From: Cristatella mucedo
Taxonomy: Eukaryota > Bryozoa > Phylactolaemata > Cristatellidae
Assembly: GCA_009760855.2 (NCBI GenBank)
Contig: WPIO01000209.1
Location: 62,001-126,000, forward strand
Length of the DNA stretch: 64,000 bases
Direction: 5' to 3'
The translations under genes and the position numbers were made by a program. Below, piece after piece: positions 24,789 through 36,751 of this stretch (positions are counted from its first letter, which is position 1; every line of letters starts with the position of its first letter). The notes under the pieces were generated by a model that had not been told where the DNA came from, did no database searches, and saw nothing but the letters and a program-made list of their open reading frames with translations.

Positions 24789-24915
24789 ATTCATTTGTAT
24801 GATGCCCTAAGAGAACATAATCTCTATTCAGGTGCTACACATATGCCTCGGGGCTCAAGCCCACGACCTCAGATAGACAATGGTCGGTGCGAACACCTTA
24901 ACCGCCCTATCTAAG
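24789..24915 (-). mobile_element. SINE-A copy beside a TA repeat
   Basis: Minus strand: hairpin tail at 24798-24840, B box (gggcttgagccccgag) and head at 24880-24912. As at 8351, its 3' end meets a TA repeat. Confidence 0.8.
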
Positions 24916-24949
24916 ATTGGGAAGTGTCTTCCATGGTGGCTTGCAAAAA

Positions 24950-25495
24950 AATTAATAGCTCCACAGTTTTGTCTTGGTTAGATTTTTGTAATTTTTTTTG
25001 CTAGGCTATCGAAAAAAGCCACTAGGCGACTGCACCTTGCTGTGAATATGGCTGCAAGGCTAGTTTAGAAATTCCCAAGGTTTGATAATGTGTCTCCTTT
25101 GCTAAAAGAGCTATGATGGCTGCCTAACAGTCAACGGATATAGAGAAGAGTTCTTATACTGACCCACAAAGCCTGCCACAGCTTGGCTCCTTCATACCTT
25201 ACTGAACTGCTGCTTCAGTTTCAGTCTCATTGTGCTCTCGGTCCTGTAATTAGCTGTTCCATTCTCCGTTTTAAAGACCGTTGGTGAAACAAGCTTTTGC
25301 ACTGCAGGTTCTAGACTGTGGAACTCGGTTCCGCAATTTTTATGAAACGGCAACTACTCTCCTGCTGCCGACTATGCTGTGCTCTCCTGCTGCCGACTAA
25401 GGCACATCTTTTCCAGCCGTCCCAAACTGCTGCTTCCATGGTATTCACTACCTAACTGCTCTCCTGACTCTTTGCTACCTGCTATACCGATTTAA
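24950..25495 (+). mobile_element. LINE-B copy in STK11IP intron 2
   Basis: It includes atatggctgcaaggctagtt (NMAARLV), tgctaaaagagctatgatgg (LLKEL), gacccacaaagcctgcc (THKAC) and the 3' region with gccgactaaggcacatcttt. The frame is broken. Confidence 0.75.
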
Positions 25496-25664
25496 TTCAC
25501 GGTGAAGCTTGTGCGACTGCATAAGCGTGCTAATGGAAGTTCCTTATTTCATACACCCAGGCATTCGAAAGACTAGAGTCGTCCATTTTTTGGGTCTTTT
25601 GATTTCGTGTTGCTGCAGCCGGGGCGGCAGATTGGTCATTCTGTTTACTTTTATGCGTTTGCAG

Positions 25665-25832
25665 CTTGTGCATGGCAACAACACGATACAAGGATGCGTC
25701 AGCCTACAGACGTTCCGCTCGCTGCAGCATTTGGAGATGAGACGCATTCCGGTGCATCTGCTGCAGGGCTTGCAGCGAGTCCGACCCAAGCTTGTCGTGC
25801 TGAGTGTGGAGAGGTGTCTCTATCAGCTGCAG
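25665..25832 (+). CDS. STK11IP: STK11IP exon 3
   Basis: The acceptor is tttgcag and the donor CAG/gtacta; both ends are phase 0. The 56 residues include FRSLQHLEMRRIPVHLLQGL and a segment resembling the human SQLETL...SRSL stretch. This is the region just before the leucine-rich repeats. Confidence 0.93.
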
Positions 25833-25894
25833 GTACTACGTCCGGCAGCAGGCCTTATGCCAGCCTTGCATGTAGGCGCATAGGTGGCAGGCAA

Positions 25895-25985
25895 AGGTAG
25901 CAGCAGGAGTAGTTGTAGCAATAGCAGCTGCACCAGCAGAAGGCAAAACTGGAGCAACAGCAGCAGGAGCAACAGCAGCAGGCGT
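25895..25985. repeat. CAG/AGC-rich stretch
   Basis: Imperfect CAG repeat (agcagcaggagcaacagcag) starting about 60 bp after exon 3 of STK11IP. Confidence 0.7.
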
Positions 25986-26007
25986 TTGGAGGCTACTGTG
26001 GAGGCCC

Positions 26008-26172
26008 GAAGTCACACTAGGTAGGGTGGTTGCTTTTCACGACCTCTATCCCGAGGTCATGGGTTTGAATACTGCAGTGGGTGATCCTTTTTGCCACCGC
26101 AAGCTGTGGTGATAGCTTTAAAGGCATTTCTGTCGCTATACAAAAAATGCTCTTGAATCAGCTGGTATTTTT
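26008..26172 (+). mobile_element. SINE-B copy
   Basis: A box (actaggtagggtggttgc), B box (atgggtttgaatactgc), then the body and ctgtcgctatacaaaaaatg. It lies in STK11IP intron 3. Confidence 0.85.
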
Positions 26173-26177
26173 TATAA

Positions 26178-26204
26178 GCTCTGGCGGGGTGGCATTGCCA
26201 GAGC
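26178..26204. other. inverted repeat (8-bp stem)
   Basis: gctctggc and gccagagc around an 11-nt loop, followed by a T run. It lies directly after a SINE-B. Confidence 0.7.
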
Positions 26205-26501
26205 ATTTTTATATAGGCCCATTTTTTTCAAGAAGAGTTTAACCTCGACCTTGGCTAAGCAATTATAATGGGTGGCATGACCCCTGCTGCATTCATGTTA
26301 AGCAGGCTAAAGCCCTTCAGCCAATCATCACACCCTTGCTCAATAAGGATCAGCTGATTATAAAGTCTCAGTTATCTAGTGGCAGACGAGCCCTTAGAGG
26401 CTTTCAAACCAGGCAATATATAGGCTTTCAAACCAGGCAATTAAGGATGGCTTGCTGCAGGATAGGAGCCCTTGACCTGTGTCTTTAACTATAAAAACCA
26501 T

Positions 26502-26525
26502 GCCCATGGGCTAAAACCCATGGGC
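26502..26525. other. inverted repeat (9-bp stem)
   Basis: gcccatggg and cccatgggc around the 6-nt loop ctaaaa, perfect. Confidence 0.75.
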
Positions 26526-27444
26526 TTGTTCGTTGTGTCTGCCTGACACAAGGGGAAAATGGAATGGGAAAATGGCAACGTCTGGGGGAGACGCTTCGAA
26601 AAAGCCATCGTTTTGCCGTCGGCAAACTTTTGCCGTTAGAGTCAGCACAAGGCAGTCTTGCCTGTGAATACAGCAATCGATTTTTTGCTCCTCAGTGCTA
26701 CAATTGACCGGCTCCGAGGTTGATCCTGAAAGATCAAAGACTGCATCTGTTTCTGAACTCGGAAGCTAGGGAAATCGGGAGGGAATTCTTTTTGTGTCTC
26801 CCAATTTGCAGTCTTGCCAGTTAAACCCAAACTATTTACTGAACAGTGAATTACTTGGCAAGGCCTAGTGGTCCCACCCTTGCTGGATAGTGGTATTTTG
26901 GCATACAGGTTTTTCGGCCTTTACTGTCAAAACATGCCATATTCGTGCTACCATTATGCCACATTTTCTTTCTGCTTATGCTTAGTCACAATCTGTGACC
27001 CTTATGTGCAAAATCATCAATATTTTTATAGATGTACTGGGTACCGGTATTAAGGACAGCAAAGGAAACTCTGCATCTGCATACCCTCTCATGCCGTCCT
27101 CCTTTGGTCTTCACTGATGGACATACTTAGTCCAGCCGAAGTGAAGACATTTAATGCTTCACTGTAATACAGGTTGTTCCAAAACCGTTCATGTTATGTA
27201 TCCTTTGACCAATAATTGAAAGGTGGGATTGGATTCTCAAGTTCTAGGTTACTACTGCCCAGTTTTCAATTTTTCTTTTTCTCGGAGATTCTCAAAAAAA
27301 TATCATTTATCAGTCAGTAATGCACATAGACAAATTTGATTTATCAGAAAATGTTGGTCGAACTTCAACAATATCATTTCATTGAAGCCACTCTCCTTTG
27401 CTTGCCTAAGCAATTATATAGGTGGTATAATAATGATGAAAATA

Positions 27445-27815
27445 TCTCTGTGTAGGTATTGCTCTTCACGTCGGCTTTTGACTCTGTCGACCAGAAAATC
27501 CCGGCCGTGCAACCGAGAACGAATGTTGATCTGCCTAATAATAATTTAACAGGATTCCACTGCACCATTCCATGTCTCCAATCATGTCCAGTCCATTCAC
27601 TTGATTATCTCACATTTAGCAAACCCATGACCTGCCGACCTCCGATGGACGCAGCAGATGAATTGCAAGGGTCTGTTCTTGGTCTATTGTTGTTCTATAC
27701 CTGTACAATTCTGGCATGTGCTATCACTTCGATGCCACCGATACCGAACGGTGCTTTGCATTTAAGCTGTATAATCACAGTGAAAGCTGCTCTACAACTG
27801 CCCATTCTCCAACTT
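27445..27815 (+). mobile_element. very decayed LINE reverse transcriptase core
   Basis: Broken reverse transcriptase boxes appear in order: FTSAFDSVDQKI (consensus AAFDTIDH), ELQGSVLGLLLFYT (consensus VPQGSVLGPLLF) and CYHFDATDTE (consensus HFYADDTQ), with shifts between them. The spacing fits a CR1/L2 enzyme. Confidence 0.6.
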
Positions 27816-28202
27816 GCAGTCTGAACTTTTTAGGCCGTGTGCTCCTTGCCGAGGAGACAGGCCGCTGCCAGCAGGCAGGGGCTGCATGTCTCCGTGCCTC
27901 AGCTATGCCGGGGCACGGTGCTGAGCATGGAAAACCGAGCCTCTTTTCTCGAAAGATCCTACTTCTAGTGATAGGCATGCGATCATGCTTCTAGGCGTTT
28001 CTGTCGGTATTGCTTAGCATAGTGCAGGTGTTTTCTGTTGTGATCTTGCTGCCCTGCTTGGGCGTCCATCATCCTTGGCCAGGTCATTCTAGACCAGGAT
28101 AGGGGTTCTGGAAAAAATATGTACTCATCAGGCGCACTCTCATGTGTGGTTCCCTCTGTCTGTGCTCAGTGTCTGCCCAAATTCTTCTGACCCTTTCTCT
28201 CT

Positions 28203-28207
28203 CTTTC

Positions 28208-28250
<43 letters not shown>

Positions 28251-28258
28251 GTCTCTCT
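28203..28258. repeat. TCTG/TC repeat
   Basis: Run of about eight TGTC units flanked by TC repeats in STK11IP intron 3; the surrounding 28.18-28.45 kb is pyrimidine-rich. Confidence 0.9.
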
Positions 28259-29097
28259 CACTACCTCTATCTCTGCCTGTCTGCCATCTTTTTCTTTATA
28301 CATTTCTCTGTCTGTGCTTGCTTTTATCTTTCTATGTGTCAGTGCCATTCCCTTCTGGTCTCACCTTCACTGCCTCCGTCTGTCTCATTAAGTCTTTCCT
28401 TCATCTCTTGATCTCGGCTTCCTTGGTTCCTTGTTGTCTTCTTGCTTCCTTCTTCATTTGTTGCCCTCTCCTTAGCTGATACTAGCGCCTCCTTCATAAT
28501 CTATGCTGCTCACAACTCGGTTTTATTAGCTGGTGCCTCTAGGCCACGCGAAGAACACCAGCTTGGGTCGGCATCCAGGCACTAAATCAGCTCCATTCTA
28601 GTGCTAGCCGGGTTCCAGCCTGAGTTAAGCTCTTTGGCCAAGATTTAGAAGCATGCTGCAATCCTCTGCATGCTGCCGGTTGGAGTAGAAGTGCTGTCAT
28701 ACGCTTATGCCAGTGCTGTCGGCTGTTTGTTACTTGCATGCTCACCTGTTTGGTTAACTTGCTAAACCTAATATCTCTTGGTAAGGGGCCGTCTGTCAAA
28801 ATAGGTGAGTTGCTGTGACTCCTGTCTCTTGTATCTGATGCTGGATGGGCAATGCACCACGATACTTCGTGCATTCTTTTTACTGCCACTATGTGCGTCG
28901 GACGTTTAGCAGTACATCGAGAAAAATTTCTTTTGATTCAGGTGGCATTTATTTTCTCACATCTGCCAGCTTCTTTGCTGCTTTATCAGTTTGGTGGTAT
29001 GTAGGAAGCATTAAGCAAGACCAAAGTACTGATGCCAATTGCTAAGTGCTGGAAGCGTAATGATATATACTACTATCTCATCAGTTAAAAAATTATG

Positions 29098-29215
29098 TCA
29101 TTTGTATAGCACCCCTAGAGAACTTAATCTCTACATAAGCGCTTTAAATGTGTCGCAGATTTTGGGGCCTCGACCTTGGTCGCCTCAGGTAAGCACCCTG
29201 CCACTTTGTCAAATA
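29098..29215 (-). mobile_element. SINE-A copy
   Basis: Minus strand: clear tail (catttgtatagcacccctag on plus); head shortened and diverged, with part of the cgaccttggtcg stretch. Confidence 0.65.
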
Positions 29216-29618
29216 AGGGCATGTGGGAATCAAACAGACGTCCATGCAAACCTGCATAAATCTTGCACAATCCGAACAGATGCCTTGTCGACTGTGTTCC
29301 AGAGAGGACTTCTGATTTTGCTAAAATGTCGTGTCACTTGCATGTCGCTTACTCGACTTCTTTGTGTGCTACATGAGCTGTCTGTGTATTCTTGACTGCA
29401 GGTTAGCAGACACACGTCTTTATGCCATCGTCTTGTTCCATGCTTATGCACTTTACGCTATGGTGCAACTGTTCTCTGTTTGCCTCTTGTCATTCCATTA
29501 TTATTTCCATTTTGACCTGATGACTTTGCCAGCCACCAGTGGCAGTGCAAAAAGGGCTTGGAACGAACAAGGTGCACCGGTTAAGGACTCGGGGCATACG
29601 TTCTTATATTTTTTGCAG

Positions 29619-29732
29619 GATTTATTCGAAGCGTTGCCGGCTGAAGAGTTTGCTCTAGCCTCTCTGTCATGGGGAGCGCTAGAGAAAGTGTACTTGCCTT
29701 ACAACTTCGTCGAACATCTCGATGGATCACTG
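29619..29732 (+). CDS. STK11IP: STK11IP exon 4 (start of LRRs)
   Basis: The acceptor is tattttttgcag and the donor CTG/gtatgg; both ends are phase 0. The 38 residues start DLFEALPAEEF and end LPYNFVEHLDGSL, matching the human segment that ends in LDSSL. It opens the LRR run. Confidence 0.92.
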
Positions 29733-29937
29733 GTATGGTGCTGAGTTTGGTGACGCTTCTGGTTGGCGTAAATCATGCAAGTTGGGTTTTAATTACTGTC
29801 TCCCAGACACAGGCTAGCTCCCAAACAAACAAGCCCCACCACAACTAGATCATCTCGCAATGTATTTGTGAAAAGGCACCACCAGGTGAACAGAAAAACA
29901 GAGATAATTAATGATTGAGGGAAGTCGGTCACATTCA

Positions 29938-31965
29938 GTATTTCTAGAGCGCCTCTCATCTCGCCTGGGCATCACTGGCACTGGTCTGCAGTGGTTCAGG
30001 TCCACTCTCAGTGAGAGACTCCAGAGTATTGACGTGAATGGACAAAGATCATCCAAGGTACCTCTGAAATATGAGGTACCTCAGGGCTCCTTGCTAGGTC
30101 AGGTTCTTTTGACTGTTTATAATAATAATAATGATAATTCACTTGATAAAGCTCCCTCAGAGAACTTAAATCTCTCTCTAGGTGCTTTACATTTGCTGTA
30201 AAGTGAAATGCAATTGAATGGTAAGTAAAATTATGCTTGAAAAACAAACGAAATGAATAATATGGTTAGGGGTGACATGCACAGGGTCAGCATGCAAATG
30301 TGGTTAGTGGCAGCATTCACAGTGTCAGCACGCATATGCACATCAAGGACGAATCACAGGGACCACTAAATGCTGTCCTACATAGGTGTGTTTTTAGGTT
30401 CTTTTTAGATGTGGTCAGGTCATGGGATGTTCTGACGCGGATTGGGAGGGAGTTCCAGGCTTTAGGAGCATATGAACTAAATGCAGGGTCTCCAAAGGAT
30501 TTAAGGTTTGTATGAGGTATTTCTAGACTGTTGGATTCCTAGAAGCTGGTGGTACGATGCTTGGCCTGATGGGGTAGTATATCTGACAGATAGGCTGGAG
30601 CCATAGAATGAAGGGACCTAAAAGTGAGCGACAAAACCTTGAAGTCAATCCGTTGCTTGACTGGTAGCCAGTGCAGGTCGGGGAGAAGTGGAGCAATGTG
30701 GCAACTGTGACGTTCACGACAGACAAGCCTATCTGCAGAGTTTTGCATTAGCTGTAATCGCCTGATCGCACATGCTGGTAGGCCAGTAAGCAGTGAGTTG
30801 CAGAAGTCGAGACGGGATGTCTCGAATGCATGGACCCGTCTTGCTGATGTGATTGCCAAGTACAATCTCGGCTTTGACTTCTATGTGGATGACACTCAGT
30901 TGTACTTTTGCTTTGATCCCTCCCAGCCTTCGAGCACCTCGAATTCTCTCAACTCACTTGCTGCATGTATTGATGACATCCGCACATGGATGGCAGCAAT
31001 TTTTTTTAAATTAAACGATAAAAAATAACTTACTAGTTATGGGCAAACCCAGTGTGATTCAGAAATTGGAAAGGCTGACTCTCAAAATTGGCTCCGCCAT
31101 CATATCTCCTGTTTAATCAGCTCGAAATCTAGCTGTCGTGTTCCAAAATGACCTCTTGTTAGACGGCCACATCAGCTCCGCAATCAAGTCTGCCTACTTT
31201 CAGCTACCTAACATTGCTATAATTCGGGCTTGTTTAGATAAGGATACCAGGTCTAAGTTGGTCCATGCATTTATGACATCCCGTCTTGACTTCTGCAACT
31301 CTCTGCTTGCTGGCCTACCGGCAAGTGCAATCAGCCGATTACAGCTGGTGCAGAACTCCGCAGCTAGGCTTGTCTGTCGTGAGTGGCCCAGTTGCCACAT
31401 CACACTGCATCTTGCCGACCTACAGTGGCTCCCAGTCAAACAATGAATTGACCTCAAAGGTTTGTCGCTCATTTTTAGGTCACTTCATTCTTTGGCTCCA
31501 GCCTATCTCTCAGATATACTCCCCCACCAGGCCAAACATCGTACCACCTTTTCGGAATCCAACAGTTTACCAATACCTCGTACAAACCTCAAATCCTTTG
31601 AAGACAGTGTGTTTAGTTCGTATGCTCCCAAAGCCTGGAACTCCCTCCCGACCTGCGTCAGAACATCCCCTGACCTGACCACATTTAAAAGGAACCTAAA
31701 AACACACCTATTTAGGACAGCATTTAGTGGGTCCCTGTGATTCGTCCTTCATGTGCTTATGCGTGCTGACACTGAGCATGCGGCCACTAACCACACTTGC
31801 ATGCTGACCCTATGCGTGTCACCCCTAACCATGTTGTCCATGTTGTTTATCAAACACGATATTACTCACGATTCAACCGAGTTTCCCTTTGCAGTAAATG
31901 TAAAGCTCCTAGAAAGTGATGGAGCTCTCTGATGGCGCTTTATCAAGTGCATTTTTATTACTGAG
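29938..31965 (+). mobile_element. LINE-A copy split by an antisense LINE-A
   Basis: The left part (29938-30118) covers [15 protein letters not shown] to GSLLGQVLLTVY. The right part (30837-31965) resumes at LADVIAKYNLGFDFYVDDTQ and runs to FRTAFSGSL, the 3' UTR and a degraded hairpin. The YADD box reads YVDD and there are several stops. The two parts abut in the parental element to within about 10 bp. Confidence 0.9.
30119..30836 (-). mobile_element. LINE-A copy nested in LINE-A
   Basis: This 718-bp minus-strand copy begins with ATT repeats at 30119, then the hairpin, 3' UTR and C-terminal coding part back to the LVHAFVTSR region, where it is 5'-truncated. It lies between two consecutive halves of a plus-strand copy. 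Confidence 0.9.
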
Positions 31966-32545
31966 AAAGCTGCTCGGAAGCATGATTGTTCTGTAACAGT
32001 AAAGTTGGACTGCAATATCCTGATCCCAGGTGCACCCATCCTTTCCCCTGTTGCTGCTCATTTAAGTACAGAGGAAAGCCTAGGCTTGATAGCAATCAAT
32101 CGAGCTGCTTCGGAGATGGTAGTCCTGAAAAATGGTTTAAGTACACTTTATCTCCAAAATTTGCAGTGCAATGTATTGCTTGAGATGGCCTAAACCTCCA
32201 GAGCTGCCTTAAACAATTTGTCGGCTGCAGCCGTGTACTCATACAGTGAACACATGCTGACTGAAGTAGCTATTGCTGACTCATGTGTCTTTTTCTGAGT
32301 TTCTCTGTCTCTTTCCAACTTCGGAGTTTCTTATTGTCTAAGTCTGTCTGTTTCCATCTCTCTTCCTCTTGCCCCCTCATCCTCGTCTTCTGTACTCTTT
32401 TCTTGCTGTCTAGCCCTGTCTTTATCTGTTGCTCGGTCTGTCTCCCTCATTTGCTTTTCTCAGTCTGTTCAAGTCTGTCTCAGTTTTTCGTGTTTATGTT
32501 CTCCAACTTGTCTGCTTGGCTGTCTAACTCTGACTCTCTGTAAGT

Positions 32546-32600
32546 GTGTGTGCCAGTGTGTATGTGTGTGTGTGTGTGTGTGTTTGTTTGTGTGAGTGAA
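32546..32600. repeat. GT microsatellite
   Basis: GT repeat with TTTG changes, next to a GA repeat in intron 4. Confidence 0.9.
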
Positions 32601-32614
32601 AGATTGAAATATTG

Positions 32615-32626
32615 GGAGAGAGAGAA

Positions 32627-32684
<58 letters not shown>
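32615..32684. repeat. GA microsatellite
   Basis: GA repeat in STK11IP intron 4, about 300 bp before exon 5, after a GT repeat at 32546-32600. Confidence 0.95.
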
Positions 32685-32687
<3 letters not shown>

Positions 32688-32993
32688 TTCACCACACCAA
32701 GAATAGACTTGGCAAGCAGTGCCCCCTCCCACCGTAGGCTTGCATTATCGAGTACCAGTTTTCTTTGTCTAATATTGGTTCTGTTCACCTGTATATGTGC
32801 ATGTAAATGTGGTTCCATGCGCTCTACTATGCTCAAAGTTTTTGCTTCTCTCAATGCTGGTTGCTGCTTCTGCCTGTGCCACCATGGGATTCTTTTACTA
32901 CTTGCTTGTGCATGGGTGCCTGCCGGTCTTGGTGATGGTTCTGCGTCGCCGGCAGTTGGTCTCGATGACATTGTGGTGCTGCACTGCTTTTAG

Positions 32994-33195
32994 CGTCTGC
33001 TTCCACTGGTCAAGGTGCTCGACATCAGCCATAACTGTCTTAAGAGCACAGACGCCTACCTAGGCTACCTCACCGAGCTTGTCCATCTCAACTTGTCGTA
33101 CAACTCGTTGCCTACCATCCCCAGCCTGTCCATGTCGTCACGTACACGCCTGCTCACGCTCGTCCTTGCCAACAATCATATCGACAACCTCGAAG
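32994..33195 (+). CDS. STK11IP: STK11IP exon 5 (LRRs)
   Basis: The acceptor is gcttttag and the donor GAAG/gtaaac. It is phase 0 in and phase 1 out. Three LRR consensus turns are visible: VKVLDISHNCL, LVHLNLSYNSL and LTLVLANNHIDNLEG. This matches the human LRR block in order and spacing. Confidence 0.95.
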
Positions 33196-33494
33196 GTAAA
33201 CTGGTGACCAGGCCTGCGCCGCCTGGCACCGCTTGGCCAGCCAGTATGCCTCCCTGACGAGACGCTTGTTCGGGCCTGATCAGTGAGACCTGCTTTGTGC
33301 ACATGCCTAGCCTATATGTGCCTAGCCTTACAGCCTTCGAAGCCAGTGCAAGGCGTAGCACTTTCTCATTTGGTCTCTAGACCTCCACCAGATTGAACAG
33401 ATGTCACAAGGGGCTGGTGATAGCACCAGGTGTCGTCCGAAGATCCGAGATCCTTTAGCTGCCCGGCCCTGCAGTACCCAAAGAAATATGTATG

Positions 33495-33630
33495 ATTCAT
33501 TTGTGTATCGCCCCAAGAGTACTGAATCTCTGTCCAGGTGCAGCACATATGCCACTGGACTCAAGCCCACGATATCGAACAAGAAAGGGGCAAACACCGT
33601 AACCCTTACGCTAAACCAAGGAGCTTCTAA
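33495..33630 (-). mobile_element. SINE-A copy
   Basis: Minus strand: tail at 33500-33545, B box (gggcttgagtccag) and A box region (tttagcgtaagggttacgg). Confidence 0.75.
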
Positions 33631-34243
33631 GCAGCCGTCAAATCTGCATCGTGTTCCCTTGTGCCCCATAGAACATTCGGAGATGCAGAGCTATTGAATC
33701 GTAGCTAGTGCCTGTATTGTCCCTATGCCTTCTAATGATCATGTATGCTGCTATAACATTGAAAGAAGGAGCTAGTCGTGCTGTGTTTACCTTTGGTGCT
33801 TAGGGGGATGTGTGCGTGCCTGCCTGCCTCTGTGCGCGTGTGTGTATTGAGGTTGAGGTAGGGGCCATGATTGAGAGATTACATATATGATGAGAGATTG
33901 CGTATATAGCCACAAGCAAAATCAGCAGCCCTCAAACCTGAGTGGAAGGGATGATCGGTAAAACCCCACTGCATGTTTGGGACACAACTACTGCTCTTTG
34001 CTCTTAAGTTCTCCCGATTCACTTCCTGATTTATATTGTTGGCCGTGCAAAGTAGTATTGATTTAGGCCGCTGTTGGAAAAGCCCATCCCTCGAACCGGC
34101 AGCTTACCTAATGTCTTCGTTTCTGTAACTTGCAAGTGGTTGCCATGCTCTTGGGTTAGAGCTCGAATTTACTGGCAAGCCAGTTTGAGGGCACACTACC
34201 GAAATATGCTCCGGGTGCCAGCCCGGCCACATACTCAAAGCTC

Positions 34244-34330
34244 AAAGCCGCCGCCTCTGCCTTTGCCTCCTCCTCCTCCTCCTTTACTGCTTCCTTGGCC
34301 TCCTTCGCTGCCTCCCCTGCCTCTGCCGGT
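34244..34330. repeat. CTC/GCC trinucleotide-rich stretch
   Basis: Imperfect CCTCCTCCTC and TGCCTC repeat in intron 5. On the minus strand it would read as an Ala/Glu run, but no conserved coding context was seen. Confidence 0.6.
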
Positions 34331-34774
34331 GCGTTCTCCTTTGCTTCAGCTGCACCCTTTATCTGCTCATTTTTTAGTGTCCAAGTGGCCAAACCTGAGC
34401 CTTTAAACAAAATAAAGCTACTCATGGTGCTATCCATCATCTGATTGCTCCATCCTCAAATCACCATGGTTTGTTTGCTACCTTCGGCACTAATGTCTTA
34501 ATGCTTAGAATAGGACAACTTCAGGTGCTTCTAAGCTAGCACCCTGAAGCAAGCAGGCACTGGTACCAACTGGTTGCAAGTAGTTGCTAGATATTAGTGG
34601 CTGACGAGGCAGCCTGCTCGAGCAAGCTAGCCAGTGCTTCATTTAGCTAGCCTGAGCGTGCAGCCGCCTGTTTTTTGCTCACGTATTTTGTTTTTGCTTT
34701 TCTCATCTGGTATCGAGGTGTATAGCATGTGTTTGCTTCGACTGGCATTTTCCTTTTGATTGGCTTATTATCAG

Positions 34775-34878
34775 GTCTGGAGACTTTAGAGGGGCTACAG
34801 ATTCTAGATCTGTCCAGCAATCTTCTGTGTGACCACCGAGGGCTAACGGCGATCCGCCGGCTCTGCACTCTCAAGGAG
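34775..34878 (+). CDS. STK11IP: STK11IP exon 6 (LRR)
   Basis: The acceptor is ttattatcag and the donor GAG/gtacga. It is phase 1 in and phase 0 out. It encodes LETLEGLQILDLSSNLL followed by RLCTLKE, one LRR plus part of the next, as in STK11IP. Confidence 0.94.
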
Positions 34879-34971
34879 GTACGAATCATGCTGCATTTTT
34901 GTCTATGTGTTGCTGCTACAGCTGCTTACACAATGGATCTGACTCGCTAGCGCTCAAATAGCATGAGAGAG

Positions 34972-34972
34972 A

Positions 34973-35042
<70 letters not shown>
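34972..35042. repeat. GT microsatellite
   Basis: Pure GT repeat of about 33 units in STK11IP intron 6. Confidence 0.97.
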
Positions 35043-35043
<1 letters not shown>

Positions 35044-35149
35044 TGTGTACCTGTGCCAGCTCACAAGCCTGCATTTGTGCGCATAGTATATTGATGTGTG
35101 TGAGCCCCTAGCTTGATACTAGGAAGGAATAATTTTATAATACAATATA

Positions 35150-35287
35150 ATTAATTTGTATAGCGCCCTAAGAGAACTTAATCTCTATTCAGGCATTTCA
35201 GGTATGGTGAGGGGCTCGAGCCCACCACCTTGGCCCAATCTTGGTCGGGCGAGCACCTTTACCCCTGCGCCAAACCAGCGGCTGGTC
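35150..35287 (-). mobile_element. SINE-A copy
   Basis: Minus strand: well-kept tail (ttgtatagcgccctaagaga on plus), B box (gggctcgagcccctc) and A box (tttggcgcaggggtaaagg). Confidence 0.85.
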
Positions 35288-35800
35288 TGCTAATGCTGTC
35301 TTGGTATAATTTTTTTTAACCAAGCCATCTTCAGGGCCACTGCATCGTGCAGTTTTTCAATAAGTTTGCAGTGTAAGGCAATATTGTAGAATCAGACTAG
35401 GGTAATTGCTCTATATGTGCATGCTGTATTTTTCAATTGAACTGCACAGTTACCTGCAAAACTTCGTCTCGAGCTAGAGTGCTCACACTGGCATGTGTAC
35501 TCTGAGTGTGGTGTATGCGCGACCGATGTGTGAGCTCTGTTCTCTGTCAAAGCAGCTAAGAGAATGTGTGCACGCACCACTAGATACCCAGTCAAGGGGA
35601 TACTGCTCAGGAGAGCTTACTGTAGTGCACACGCTCAAAGCCTATGGGCCTTTTACTTCGTATCAAATAGCCACCGGGATCCATCTCGGGCAGTAAAGAA
35701 AGGGTGGTAAGAATAGCTGCTGCTCTGCTGTTCAGCTGCTAGTCGTGCCCTCTGCTGCCAGCTTGTTCGCTTTCCAGCATTGCATGTGTGTGCGTTGCAG

Positions 35801-35929
35801 CTGTACCTTGCTTTCAATCCGCTCGCTTATCACAAGCAGCACCGCAGCAGGACAGCTCCCAGCGTGGCACCGATTGTTCTACACACGTTGCGGCTCGACG
35901 GTGTGCCTTTCTCATCGACTGAACTGGCC
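35801..35929 (+). CDS. STK11IP: STK11IP exon 7 (LRR cap)
   Basis: The acceptor is gcgttgcag and the donor GCC/gtgagt; both ends are phase 0. It starts LYLAFNPLAYHKQHRSRTA, matching human LYLEGNPL.FHP.HR..TA, the C-terminal cap of the LRR domain, and continues to LRLDG (human LLDGK). Confidence 0.95.
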
Positions 35930-36199
35930 GTGAGTGGGCACCGTGCCGTCTTCCTGCTGCGTTGAGCTACCGCGGCCTTTGTGCTGTCCCTAGTGGCAGT
36001 TAGCTGCCTGCAATGGCTGTAGCGTGTGAACTAAAGTCAGCAGAATGCACTTCGTTATTGCTATGCTTAGGGCTGTGGCAGTAGCCTTCCAATCAGTCTA
36101 TGCTGCTGGTTAGGCTTGGAGGGCAATTGCTCTCTCGAGCTTGTGCTCTGTGTAATGCTGACAATAAGAGGAGAAAAGCAGCTTCCTCTATTTTCGCAG

Positions 36200-36400
36200 G
36201 CATATGATCTTTTTGTGTAATGCCTTCCATAAATGTAATCTCTTTCTACACTGTTTTTACATGTTTGCACGTGCAGTAAAAGAAGCTTGACCATATGGTT
36301 AGTGGTAACATGTGAACTGTCTGGTTAGTACACATAATTTGGTTATTGGCAGCACCCGTGATCACACTTGCTCTTATGCATGCTTGGGATGCCTTCCTGT
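36200..36400 (-). mobile_element. decayed LINE-A 3' end
   Basis: Weak minus-strand similarity to the LINE-A tail is seen (ataaatgtaatctctttctac) and to the 3' UTR words ggttagtggtaacatg and ggcagcacc. Much diverged. Confidence 0.45.
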
Positions 36401-36751
36401 GCATGCCAACTAAAGAAGCTTTTGCTGTCACAGATTTGTCTATACTGCCACAACTATTTCCATTCTCGAGCCGAAAATTGCTGCCCACAGTTTTTATAAG
36501 AAAGAAAGGGCAATGATTTTCTCCCCTTTCTCCTGCTGGCTGCTGCTAGCACTTGTAGAATCTCGTCCCCGACCCCTTGCACCCTTAGAAAGCTTTCACA
36601 GGCAAGTGCAGGCGAAGTCTGTAATGCCTTTCGTAACGATGCTGCAGCCACCATTGTCAGCCGACCAGCCAGCCGCGATTACTTTCTGCTACCATGTGCC
36701 GACTCAGCAGCATCTCCAACCTGTCAAATGGCGTCCCACTTTGCCTTACAG

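Noticed and set aside
26178-26210. Stem-loop with a T run as a bacterial-type terminator
   Set aside because: The setting is an animal intron; the structure is noted only as an inverted repeat.
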